The translations under genes were made by a program, and so were the position numbers. This document shows positions 31,130 to 39,221 of a stretch of 58,834 bases of DNA, piece after piece. The DNA is from a virus. Position 1 is the first letter of the stretch. Each line of letters opens with the position of its first letter. The stretch spans positions 1 to 58,834 of IMG/VR virus record IMGVR_UViG_3300042691_017652. One strand, 5' to 3'. The notes beneath the pieces were generated by a model. The model worked only from the letters and a program-made list of their open reading frames with translations, did no database searches and was not told where the DNA came from.

Positions 31130-32245
31130 TTAAGCTCCAGCCTTGTTGCGGAATTTGTAGCGCTGCCATTTGGATACGATCTCTTTACGTCTCGCCGTGT
31201 AGTTCTCACCCTCGGACAGCAGCACCACCGAGTGGATATCGGGACCGAGACCCAGCCATTTTACCCTAGCGCCGGTCTCTTCAATAGAGTTCACGATATG
31301 GAGCAGGTATTGCTCGTCCTGCACGTAATTCGCGAAGTTCAAGAACACCTCGCTCGCGCCCGACAGGTCGATCGCCTCGCGGATCTGGTCGCGACTGAAC
31401 GTGAAAATGCGCCTCGGGAGCTTGGTCACCGTGGTGAGTTCGATCGGCTGGCCGATCTCCTCGAATGAGATCTCCTTTTGGTCCAGGTGCGCCGGTCCGC
31501 TGTACCCCACCTGCCTACCCTCCGAATCGTACCGGTTCGCCACCCGGATTGGATACGTACGCGCTGTACCGATCACGCGGCACGAAGCCTCGTTGAAAAG
31601 TGTGGCCGGGATCCCACAGTCGGCCAGGATCTGGAAGGTGCTCACATCCCGCGAGGTGGTGTAGGGGTAGAAGCCGTGGTACATGGAAAGGCCCACGCCC
31701 TGTGCACCTTCGATCAAGATATGTTCCGAATCTCGAATCGCTCGTTGGTACTGCGCAGTGGTGCACACCATAGACGCAAGCTCCAGAAAGTCCTTCGCGA
31801 CGGCGGGTTTGTTCGGCTGACGACGGATCCGGGAAATCATCGCCGCACCCACACCCTTCTTGGTCGAGCCGATCGCCGTCATGCTTTGCGCCTCTTCCTC
31901 CAAGTGTTCCTCGGTCACCACCGCTGCATGCGGATGGATAAGGATCTGGATATTTTTCGCGTCGATTATATCCTTGCACTGTTCGATCTCGGCCAGGAGC
32001 TGCGCCGGATTAATCACCGAGCCTGGGCCCAGTAACACCCTACGCAGGTAGGGGGCGACGATTCCGTTCGCCAAATGTGTATGCACGAATTTACGCCCCT
32101 TGGCGTCAATGAACGTATGCCCCGCGTTGGGTGCCCACGCGGTGATCACCGTGTCGTATCCCTCATAAGTCGCCAGGGTGCCTACGATCAGCCCCTTGCC
32201 CGTGCTGCCGAATTGAAGGTCAATGACCAAATCTATTTTCTTCAT
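31130..32245 (-). CDS. purZ: 2-aminoadenylosuccinate synthetase (PurZ), 371 aa
   Basis: A full adenylosuccinate-synthetase fold: DLQFGSTGKG (9-18), NAGHTF, THLANGIVAPYL, GSTKKGVGAA, EGAQGVGLSMYHGFYPYTTSRD, a late WLGLGPD. The decisive feature is the P-loop: host PurA has G-D-E-G-K-G with the catalytic Asp, while here it is G-S-T-G-K-G (Ser14), the substitution reported for phage PurZ. Reaction by family knowledge: dGMP + aspartate + ATP to N6-succino-2-amino-dAMP, which host PurB turns into dZMP. It overlaps the polymerase stop as ATGA. Confidence 0.93.
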   Translation of the reverse strand: MKKIDLVIDLQFGSTGKGLIVGTLATYEGYDTVITAWAPNAGHTFIDAKGRKFVHTHLANGIVAPYLRRVLLGPGSVINPAQLLAEIEQCKDIIDAKNIQILIHPHAAVVTEEHLEEEAQSMTAIGSTKKGVGAAMISRIRRQPNKPAVAKDFLELASMVCTTAQYQRAIRDSEHILIEGAQGVGLSMYHGFYPYTTSRDVSTFQILADCGIPATLFNEASCRVIGTARTYPIRVANRYDSEGRQVGYSGPAHLDQKEISFEEIGQPIELTTVTKLPRRIFTFSRDQIREAIDLSGASEVFLNFANYVQDEQYLLHIVNSIEETGARVKWLGLGPDIHSVVLLSEGENYTARRKEIVSKWQRYKFRNKAGA

Positions 32246-34080
32246 CCTTTTGCCTCGTACCAGTCTTCACCCAAGCCCCAATCACAGGTAATCGGTACCC
32301 GGAGCTTGATCGGGCAATCGATTCCATCAAATGTAGTGTAAATCTGCGCGATCTTGTCCGCGTGATCCAGCGAGTCCTTATCGAGCGAGATCCCGACCTC
32401 GTCGTGCACGGACAGCAGCAGCCGTCCCACCCCGTGACCGGTGAGATAACGGTGCAGCTCGATGAGCTTCATCTTCATGCAGTCGGCGGAAGTCGCTTGG
32501 TAAATCAGCCCCGACGCCTTGTGCACGAACTGCCCACCCGGGAACCGAATATGCCGCCCCATAATCGAGTGTACGTACCCGCGCTCTTTGGCGATCGAAC
32601 TCGCCTTGTTCGCCATATTCCGCATCCCGGGGTTCGCCGCATGATACCGCTCGAAGAGTTCCATCGCCTCGGGCCCCGCCTTCAGGTACAGATTCCCATT
32701 TGGCCCGGTCTCCTCGGTGTAGGGTAGTCCGCACTCTTGGGCCAGTCGCCCGGACCCCATATTGAAGGCGAGCCCTAGATTAATGGCCTTCGAGGAGGGG
32801 CCCCCCGCGTACTGAGCGTTCCTCGGGATGCCGGTCATGTCGGAGACCAATTGGTGAAAATCCAGGTTCGGATTCTCGCGGTAGGCCTCCAGAATAGACG
32901 GTACCTGCCCGTAATGGTTCGCGACCCGAAATTCGAACTGCGACCAGTCGAGACCCAGCCATTTCGCGCCGTGATCCGCCTTGAAGATCGGACGCACGAG
33001 CGATTTGATCGCCACGTCCCGCGACGGGATTTGCTGCAGCGCAGGATTGGTGATCGAGAGTCGTCCGGTGCCGGTCCCCGCTTCCGAATCGTTCTTGGTC
33101 TGGTTATAATTGCAGTGAATCACCCCGTCCTGCTGGTGCCCGAGGATATGACCCTGAATGAAAGTGTCTCGGGTCTTGAGCATTTTGCGAAGATCGAGAA
33201 TCATCTTCGCCGCCGGGTGCTTCATGCGACGTAGACAATCGGCATCGATCGACGCCTTGCCGCCATCGGTCTTCCCGGCCCGGGTGCCATCGATCAGGTA
33301 CCACTCATTGTCCTCACCCAGGGTCGGCTTGAATAGCTGCGCGATCGATCCGGAGGGGTTCGGGTTGATCTCGAACCCGGCCTCCCTATTTAGATCCCGC
33401 TGCATATCGTCGATGCGCTTCGTGAGGTGACGAGAGGCCCTCTCGGCCATATCGACGTCGACCCGCACTCCCTCGGTCTCCATGTCGATAATAACGGGCA
33501 TCAGATCCCGCTCGAGTCTGTGCACTCGATGAAGATTTTGCTTCTCGATCTCGCTCCGCTGCCACAGGTAGAGCTGCCGGGTGACTACCGCATCCTGGAT
33601 TGCATACCGCGCCACGACCTCCTGAGGAGCGCGTGAAATGTTCGGCATCTGCGCGTTGCGTGTAGCACGACCCCCAAATAGCTTCGCCAGTTCATCGTAG
33701 ATCTCCGTGTCTTTCTGCGCTCCGACGTACTTCCGCGCCAAAAAATCGAGTCCATAAGTCGGCTCATGCTCGTTAATTAGCGCCGCCCGAATCATCGTAC
33801 AATCGATCCGATCGGTCGGGATTCCGACTCGGGCTTCGCGCAGGAAGTGCAGGTCGAACTTGAAATTATGCCCGACCCAGACGCCCACGCGATCCTCGGC
33901 GATCAGGTCGACCATCCAATCCAGGATCTTCGGAGTCGCCCGTACGTCCCAATACCCAGCGGTGCCATCGGGAAGTGCGATAGAGACCCCGAACACATGG
34001 TCCTCCCACCACTTGAGCCCGGTGGTCTCGGTATCTACCACCAAGTAGGGGATCTGGCCGTCAATGCGTGGGATATTCAT
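32242..34080 (-). CDS. dpoZ: Family A DNA polymerase with 3'-5' exonuclease, DpoZ type, 612 aa
   Basis: The N-terminal ~180 residues are a DnaQ-like exonuclease (YLVVDTETTGL near 12-22, GHNFKFDLHFL near 70-80, ARYAIQDAVVTRQLY near 160). The C-terminal ~350 residues hold the family A palm and fingers: LGLDWSQFEFRVANHYG (motif A), AQYAGGPSSKAINLGLAFNMGSG (motif B) and LLLSVHDEVG (motif C). No 5'-3' exonuclease domain is present. Start codon overlaps the preceding gene by one base. Located 5' of purZ, mazZ and datZ, it is most likely DpoZ, which prefers dZTP over dATP; that preference cannot be read from sequence alone. Confidence 0.9.
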   Translation of the reverse strand: MNIPRIDGQIPYLVVDTETTGLKWWEDHVFGVSIALPDGTAGYWDVRATPKILDWMVDLIAEDRVGVWVGHNFKFDLHFLREARVGIPTDRIDCTMIRAALINEHEPTYGLDFLARKYVGAQKDTEIYDELAKLFGGRATRNAQMPNISRAPQEVVARYAIQDAVVTRQLYLWQRSEIEKQNLHRVHRLERDLMPVIIDMETEGVRVDVDMAERASRHLTKRIDDMQRDLNREAGFEINPNPSGSIAQLFKPTLGEDNEWYLIDGTRAGKTDGGKASIDADCLRRMKHPAAKMILDLRKMLKTRDTFIQGHILGHQQDGVIHCNYNQTKNDSEAGTGTGRLSITNPALQQIPSRDVAIKSLVRPIFKADHGAKWLGLDWSQFEFRVANHYGQVPSILEAYRENPNLDFHQLVSDMTGIPRNAQYAGGPSSKAINLGLAFNMGSGRLAQECGLPYTEETGPNGNLYLKAGPEAMELFERYHAANPGMRNMANKASSIAKERGYVHSIMGRHIRFPGGQFVHKASGLIYQATSADCMKMKLIELHRYLTGHGVGRLLLSVHDEVGISLDKDSLDHADKIAQIYTTFDGIDCPIKLRVPITCDWGLGEDWYEAKG

Positions 34081-34355
34081 TAAAATGGGATTTCGTCGTC
34101 TATATCGTCGAAATCCGTCGCCGCGTTCTTGCGACCCGTGTTCCCGCGATTCGGTGCATCCTTCGGGGAGAGCTTGATCGAGAAGTAACGCTTTCCCTCG
34201 ATCTTGGACCCGGGCTTGCCGGTATTGACCCAGGCGGATACCCAGAAGTCCCGGCCCTCGACGTTGAGCGATCCGGTGAACTCGGGGTGCGAGTCCGTGG
34301 TGCGATTCTCGTTCCGCATCAGCAGCCCGGAATTGGTGTTGTCGTACTGTTTCAT
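34080..34355 (-). CDS. Small SSB-like protein with acidic C-terminal tail, 91 aa
   Basis: The pattern NSGLLMRNENRTTDSHPEFTGSLNVEGRDFWVSAWVN resembles small OB-fold-like phage/plasmid proteins (DUF736-like). The C-terminal tail DDIDDEIPF is acidic with a terminal Phe, like the protein-binding tail of single-stranded DNA-binding proteins. Its own consensus promoter and position before the polymerase fit a high-copy replication protein. Not a canonical SSB; the tail is the main support. Confidence 0.62.
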   Translation of the reverse strand: MKQYDNTNSGLLMRNENRTTDSHPEFTGSLNVEGRDFWVSAWVNTGKPGSKIEGKRYFSIKLSPKDAPNRGNTGRKNAATDFDDIDDEIPF

Positions 34356-34382
34356 GTAGTCCTCTATAGTGGTGAAGGGTCT

Positions 34383-34411
34383 ATTATATCACTCGTGGGA
34401 TTATCTGTCAA
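34383..34411 (-). promoter_or_regulatory. Consensus sigma70 promoter upstream of the SSB-like/polymerase/Z cassette
   Basis: Minus strand TTGACA (34411-34406), 17-bp spacer and TATAAT (34388-34383), 28 bases upstream of the start at 34355. It would drive the SSB-like gene, dpoZ, purZ, mazZ and datZ as one transcript. Confidence 0.9.
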
Positions 34412-35829
34412 TTATCTAGGTTATAGCCATTGTAGCCCTCCACGATATCCAGTACGTCTTTGCTTCGCGTTAGCGCCACATACCACACCCGAATCTCGTC
34501 GTCCGGCTTAGCATGAGCACTGTCCGCCACGCGATTCGTCATATCCGTAAGTACGATGACGCGATCCGCCTCATGGCCTTTAGCTGCGTGAATAGTGGAG
34601 AGTCGAATAGTAGGCTCCACATCGATGTCGACCTCCTGGTAGTAATCGATGACGCGGTGCGGCATTTCGATCGCAATGTAGAAAGGGGACGCGACGATCG
34701 CCATGTAATCGTTTCTTTCGAGCGCTGCCTTTGTCTCTGCTGATCCCACTGCAAAGAGAGCCGATCGATCAGAGTCTGATAGACGTTTTCCGTCGCGAAT
34801 CTTGTTGTATGATCGAAGGCCAATGGCATACCGATTCTGGAACATTCCCGGACGGCCCGACTCCCGAACGTAGGGGATGCGGCGGTCGATGAGCGCGTTC
34901 TCAGCTTCGCGCAGGATTGAATGCGTCCGTGCCAAAACCAGCGTATCCTCGCCGTGTTCAACATCAATCGACGCCATTGACCCATGGTTCCGTACTGTGC
35001 CTGGGCGTCCACAAGAATCGAACTCCTTATCCACGCGGAAAAGGACTCGACGAATGAGAGACTGGGACTTCTGGTGCACTGCAACAGGAAGTCGATGCGA
35101 GAGCGAGAGCACAACGCTATCACCCTTGTGCTTCGCGCAGAATTTTGCCATACCGTGTGGATCAGCGCCCGACCAAGCATATATTGCTTGGTCATCATCC
35201 CCCGCGACAAAGACTTGATGTGCGCGTTTTGCGAGCCGCTCAATAACACGCCACTGCAAAGGTGAAAGGTCTTGTGCCTCGTCGACGAATAGGACCTCAA
35301 TTCCCTGTCGAACAGCTCCGGCGCTGGCCCTCTCGAGCATGTCGGTGAAGTCGTAGTAGCCGTAGGTCTTCTTCCAGTTCGCGTACGCTGAGACGAACAT
35401 TTCATATTCTGCACGAGTGCCCGGACGATCCGAAATCTCGTAGACTTCGGAAGGGTGACTGAAGGTGTTTCGCGCATAGTTCAACAGATCCAAGTAGGCG
35501 TCCCCATCGGTGCGCTCTTCATCGTCCTCGGGGGACTTGCCGACGATCGGAATACCGGTGACTTTCGAGAATTCACGCAGCTTAATATGGTCCACCACCT
35601 GGGCTTGCTTCAATCCCAAGGAGCGAAACGCCATCGCGTGAATCGTGGATACATTATCGGACCTCTTCAGGCCGAGCCTAGATAACGCCTCACTCGCCGC
35701 CGCACGGGTGAACGACAGAAACGCTATCCGCTCGGCCTGGACACCGGTCTCGCGCGTGTGCTGCACTAACCGCAGCAACTCCGTGGTCTTACCGGTGCCA
35801 GGAGGACCGTAGATGGCCCGAACGTGCAT
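34408..35829 (-). CDS. SF1 UvrD/Rep-like DNA helicase, 473 aa
   Basis: Helicase motifs in order: I GPPGTGKTT (residues 8-16), Ia FLSFTRAAASEALSR, II VLFVDEAQDLSPLQW, III AGDDDQAIYAWSGA, IV-V region RLSTIHAAKGHEADRVIVL, and VI VWYVALTRSKD. The length is short for UvrD because subdomains 1B and 2B are reduced, as in phage versions. Role: unwinds DNA during replication or recombination. It starts one base inside the preceding stop and ends inside the 34.4-kb promoter. Confidence 0.9.
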   Translation of the reverse strand: MHVRAIYGPPGTGKTTELLRLVQHTRETGVQAERIAFLSFTRAAASEALSRLGLKRSDNVSTIHAMAFRSLGLKQAQVVDHIKLREFSKVTGIPIVGKSPEDDEERTDGDAYLDLLNYARNTFSHPSEVYEISDRPGTRAEYEMFVSAYANWKKTYGYYDFTDMLERASAGAVRQGIEVLFVDEAQDLSPLQWRVIERLAKRAHQVFVAGDDDQAIYAWSGADPHGMAKFCAKHKGDSVVLSLSHRLPVAVHQKSQSLIRRVLFRVDKEFDSCGRPGTVRNHGSMASIDVEHGEDTLVLARTHSILREAENALIDRRIPYVRESGRPGMFQNRYAIGLRSYNKIRDGKRLSDSDRSALFAVGSAETKAALERNDYMAIVASPFYIAIEMPHRVIDYYQEVDIDVEPTIRLSTIHAAKGHEADRVIVLTDMTNRVADSAHAKPDDEIRVWYVALTRSKDVLDIVEGYNGYNLDN

Positions 35830-36578
35830 TAGTACTCGGTTTCGCCAACGTCAGCCGCATCGTAGTCATTGCTGACCTTCACGCCACCGGACTTGATTGT
35901 GGTGAAGAGCTGCAGCGCACGATCGTAAAGCGGTTTACTCACGAACCCCAACGGTGCGATGTTGAAGTTGTAGTAAGACTCGTTCCGTGCGTTGGTCTCT
36001 TCAACCGAAGACAGCGTATAGGCACGGGCAAACGAATCCATGTTGGTCATACGTACCAACGAATTCCAACGCTTACTCACCTTCATCTTGGACTTGCTCA
36101 TCGAGAGCACGGCCTCGGTGACCTGCCCTAGGTGGTGCACGAGTACGAAATGCTGCGCGGTATCGATAGCCTCGAGTCCATCCTCGCCGAGCTTCGAGAT
36201 TTCGGCCAACGCGTCCTCGCGGGTGTTGAATGCACCACGGAACCCATTACTACCGCCACCCCCGAGCTTGCGATCCTTCCAGATCAAGTACTGTTTGGTG
36301 TAGAACACCGGAATAACGGTGACCGACTCGCCGTAAAGCTCGCGGGTGACGTTATTGAATAACATCCCCTCTTCGGCCCCCTCGATGTAGGAGGAGTCCT
36401 TTTTGTTCCGCGCAGGAGAGAGCGCTTGGATCACCTCGATTCGAGGAATGATCATATCGTCCGTCGTAATGTTCTCCGTTCCACGCGTGGTGCCGGTCGG
36501 GAGCCAATCGGGAGCGTCCGTAGTGATAATATCGAATTCGCTCTTCGCGGTAGTTACTAACTCTTTAGCTTTCGCCAT
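35829..36578 (-). CDS. Conserved phage replication-region protein, 249 aa
   Basis: ATG 36578 (MAKAKELVTTAKSE) is preferred, with GGAG upstream; a TTG two codons earlier is possible. Residues ~45-120 (PRIEVIQALSPARNKKDSSYIEGAEEGMLFNNVTRELYG, VTVIPVFYTKQYLIWKDR) match a family common in replication modules of podo- and siphoviruses, usually annotated as hypothetical. The C-terminal tail DAADVGETEY is acidic, suggesting an SSB-like protein-interaction tail. Possibly ssDNA-binding; unproven. Confidence 0.65.
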   Translation of the reverse strand: MAKAKELVTTAKSEFDIITTDAPDWLPTGTTRGTENITTDDMIIPRIEVIQALSPARNKKDSSYIEGAEEGMLFNNVTRELYGESVTVIPVFYTKQYLIWKDRKLGGGGSNGFRGAFNTREDALAEISKLGEDGLEAIDTAQHFVLVHHLGQVTEAVLSMSKSKMKVSKRWNSLVRMTNMDSFARAYTLSSVEETNARNESYYNFNIAPLGFVSKPLYDRALQLFTTIKSGGVKVSNDYDAADVGETEY

Positions 36579-36647
36579 TTGCAATTACTCCATTACAATT
36601 AACAGACGGGAAGCCCCGCCAGTATCCGGCTTGCGCCGAATTCGGTG

Positions 36648-37091
36648 TTATGCCTTCGTAATCGAGGCACGGGTGAAGGGGGAGACGTTCAAAAGCTCAT
36701 CCGGGTACGCCTCGCCGGTCTTGACCATATTCTTAACTGTAGCTTTTAGTGTCGACGGATTCACGGTCTCGGCGATCAGATCCGACCGTCCGTTGTCGCG
36801 CAGCCACTGGTAAAAGTCGCCCTTCTTTTCCGCCTTGATCGACACGTGCATGTCTGCGGTGAGCGACACCCGGCCCACGCCGGTGACATTGATGCGATCG
36901 ATCCCGTCCTCTTCCATCTGCGCCGGAATCTTGGTGATGCGCAAGAAGTCGAAATGCTTATTAAGATCCTTCACCTGCGCCTCGAGCCGATCCTTCTTGC
37001 CCTGGATCTCGTGCATGCGGATGATTAGCTCCGTGAGCTTCAGCCCATCGTAGATCCGGAATTCAGCATTCAATGCGTCTTCAGATGACAT
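36648..37091 (-). CDS. Conserved replication-region protein, 147 aa
   Basis: The N-terminal ~50 residues are a coiled coil (LTELIIRMHEIQGKKDRLEAQVKDLNKHFDFLR), then a beta segment (INVTGVGRVSLTADMHVSI) and a conserved RSDLIAETVNPSTLKATVKNMVKTGE block also seen in other phages next to the preceding protein family. Function unknown; probably works with the 249-aa protein. Followed by a 69-bp gap in which only a short GC hairpin is visible. Confidence 0.62.
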   Translation of the reverse strand: MSSEDALNAEFRIYDGLKLTELIIRMHEIQGKKDRLEAQVKDLNKHFDFLRITKIPAQMEEDGIDRINVTGVGRVSLTADMHVSIKAEKKGDFYQWLRDNGRSDLIAETVNPSTLKATVKNMVKTGEAYPDELLNVSPFTRASITKA

Positions 37092-37428
37092 CTTCCACCT
37101 CCGATATATCGATTTCTACAAGCACCAGAGTGTATATCCGGTCTCGGTTATTCCATTTAAGTACTGGGAATTTGCGGATGCCTTCAGCTGCCAGTACAGC
37201 GAATACAATCCCCGTGACAATTGGGGATCCAGACGGCGCGATATAGTCACGCTTTGGGTCAAAGGTCTCGAGCTTCGACCGGATGACGTGTACCAGTTTA
37301 CGGTTATGGACCGAAGTTCGTACATTCGACACCTCAGACGCGGTTAAGAATACTGACTCGCCCCACCGGTCCAGGTCGGTGTAGTTCGCAGTGGTGACCT
37401 CTTGGGTCACGAATACTCGGGATGACAT
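37081..37428 (-). CDS. Hypothetical early protein, 115 aa
   Basis: Alpha/beta composition with VRTSVHNRKLVHVIRSKLETFDPKRDYIAPSG and a beta-rich C-terminal part (RDRIYTLVLVEIDISEVED). Leader with AGAGGAATAGAGCG upstream of the start. No family recognised. It overlaps the following gene by 11 bases. Confidence 0.55.
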   Translation of the reverse strand: MSSRVFVTQEVTTANYTDLDRWGESVFLTASEVSNVRTSVHNRKLVHVIRSKLETFDPKRDYIAPSGSPIVTGIVFAVLAAEGIRKFPVLKWNNRDRIYTLVLVEIDISEVEDVI

Positions 37429-37457
37429 CGCTCTATTCCTCTATGTAGCAGACCCCT

Positions 37458-37487
37458 ATTATACCACTAGGAGAGTAATCGGCGTAA
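37458..37487 (-). promoter_or_regulatory. Probable promoter, good -10 and weak -35
   Basis: Minus strand TATAAT (37463-37458) with surroundings like the other early promoters (GGTATAATAGGGG). The best -35 at 18 bp is TTACGC (37487-37482), which is poor. It overlaps the end of the SNF2-like helicase gene and reads into the 115-aa gene. Confidence 0.6.
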
Positions 37488-39221
37488 GATATCTTCGTTT
37501 GCATCGTTAATGCTCCGGCGCACGTACTCGGAGACGTCCTTTTTACCGCGTAGTGCATCGAGCACGATCTCGTCCACCGATCCTTCGCACACCAGATCGA
37601 TGTAGGTTACCGACTTCGTCTGCCCTATCCGGTGCGCCCGATCTTCGGACTGGTCGCGGTCGGTGAAGGAGAATGAATTCGAGAAATAAATCACGGTCTC
37701 CGCCCGGGTCATATTGAGCCCCACCCCACCGGTCGCGGCGTTACCGACCAAAAATCGCGCCTCACCCCGCTGAAACGCCTGGACGTTATCGTCCCGCTGC
37801 TGCTCCCCGATCCCGCCGTGAATCTCGACCACCGATCGCCTCCCGTAAGTCTCGCGTAAGGCCTCGCTCACCATCGCAATTTCCTCCAGGAACCGGCACC
37901 AGACGATCACCGCGCCCTCGGTCTCCTCAATAATCGCCTTTAGCTCTTCGACCTTCGGATTCTTACCCGGGATACGACAATGCTCGTACTTGTCCGGGTT
38001 GTAAAGGTCAGGATTTCGCTCGTACGCAATGATCCCGCCACAGATCTCTTGTAGTCTGAGCATTCGCTCGAGCACGGACTTGACGGTGATACCCCGATCT
38101 CCAGATACTGCTTTGTCTTCTTTAGAAATCTGTCTATATAGTCTTTTTTGCTCATCAGTCATCTGTACTTCACGCACCGCGAACACCTTCGGTGGTAACT
38201 CGGTCAACACCTCGGACTTCCGCACCTGGAAGATGAAGGGCGAAATCAGCTCGATCAATTCATCGAGATTCTGGTACCCGATGATCTCCTTCCCCTCGTA
38301 TCCGCCCATTACCGCGTAGCGATTCCGGAACGAATAGAAATCTCCGATCCCGATTATGTTCGGATCCAGGAATTCGAACTGCATGAATACGTCCATCGGG
38401 CCATTCGCCACCGGGGTGCCGGTCATGATAAATCGATATTCGGCCTTACGCCCGAGCGAAACGCAAGCCTTACTTCTCACCGCCGAGTGATTCTTAATCA
38501 TGTGCGCCTCGTCCACCACCATCGCAGCGCGAGTGGAGACCATCAGAAACGCATCGGCATAATTCACCGCTGACCCTGCGGCGAGGGATTCGGTACCGAC
38601 GATCAAGATCTTGAACTTGTCACCCGTCGTGTTCCAATTCTGGAAGAGCTTCGGCTTCGTGGTATCCAGCACCAAGACATCGGCTTCGAAAGGCAGGTGA
38701 ATGCCGACCTCGCGCTCCCAATTCTTGCGGGTCGTGAACTTAGTGACTACAAGCAGTCGGTCGACTTTCTGGTCAAGGAAGAGTGCGCCTAAGAGGTCCA
38801 GAGAGACCTTCGTTTTCCCTGTACCCATGTCCATATAATATGCAAAGACATTTTTGTCGAATGCGCGATCAAGAGCTTCTCTCTGATATGGCCGAGGAGT
38901 CGTTCGGAAAGTGTAACCAGCCGGGAACATAGAGCCCTGAACAGGACGGGATTTCTCGAGAGCCGCTTGAGCCGCAGCAGAAGCTCGGTCAGTAAAACAA
39001 CGGCTTTGAAAAGCCCCGAGTATATATTCAGCATTAGCACGGAGTGCAGGAGCAGTCCATACTCTTCGACGAGAATCCCAGCGACGATTAGGAATCTGTC
39101 GAACTTTTTCCAGAAGCCAAGGCGGAGAGTAGACGACGAAGCGTCCGGTTTTGGGATCATAATCTATGCTCGTTTCATTAGAATTCGGTGGTAAATTCGG
39201 GCTCATCGACCTTGACCTCAT
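37467..39221 (-). CDS. SNF2-like SF2 helicase/ATPase, 584 aa
   Basis: Motif I YYMDMGTGKT (about 131-140), Ia LLVVTKFTTRKNWERE, II MVVDEAHMIKN, III IMTGTPVANGPMDVF, then a C-terminal RecA lobe with VIVWCRFLEEI, LVGNAATGGVGLNM (V) and DQSEDRAHRIGQ (VI), the SNF2 signature. The N-terminal ~75 residues (FVVYSPPWLLEKVRQIPNRRWDSRRRVWTAP) resemble a HARP-like or substrate-binding segment found in annealing helicases. Starts at ATG 39221 or 39206, inside the end of the primase gene. Likely branch remodelling in replication. Confidence 0.9.
   Translation of the reverse strand: MRSRSMSPNLPPNSNETSIDYDPKTGRFVVYSPPWLLEKVRQIPNRRWDSRRRVWTAPALRANAEYILGAFQSRCFTDRASAAAQAALEKSRPVQGSMFPAGYTFRTTPRPYQREALDRAFDKNVFAYYMDMGTGKTKVSLDLLGALFLDQKVDRLLVVTKFTTRKNWEREVGIHLPFEADVLVLDTTKPKLFQNWNTTGDKFKILIVGTESLAAGSAVNYADAFLMVSTRAAMVVDEAHMIKNHSAVRSKACVSLGRKAEYRFIMTGTPVANGPMDVFMQFEFLDPNIIGIGDFYSFRNRYAVMGGYEGKEIIGYQNLDELIELISPFIFQVRKSEVLTELPPKVFAVREVQMTDEQKRLYRQISKEDKAVSGDRGITVKSVLERMLRLQEICGGIIAYERNPDLYNPDKYEHCRIPGKNPKVEELKAIIEETEGAVIVWCRFLEEIAMVSEALRETYGRRSVVEIHGGIGEQQRDDNVQAFQRGEARFLVGNAATGGVGLNMTRAETVIYFSNSFSFTDRDQSEDRAHRIGQTKSVTYIDLVCEGSVDEIVLDALRGKKDVSEYVRRSINDANEDILRRLLS

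Noticed and set aside
31130-32245. Ordinary adenylosuccinate synthetase (PurA)
   Set aside because: The P-loop lacks the catalytic Asp (Ser instead), and mazZ, datZ and a DpoZ-type polymerase are next to it, which fits PurZ.
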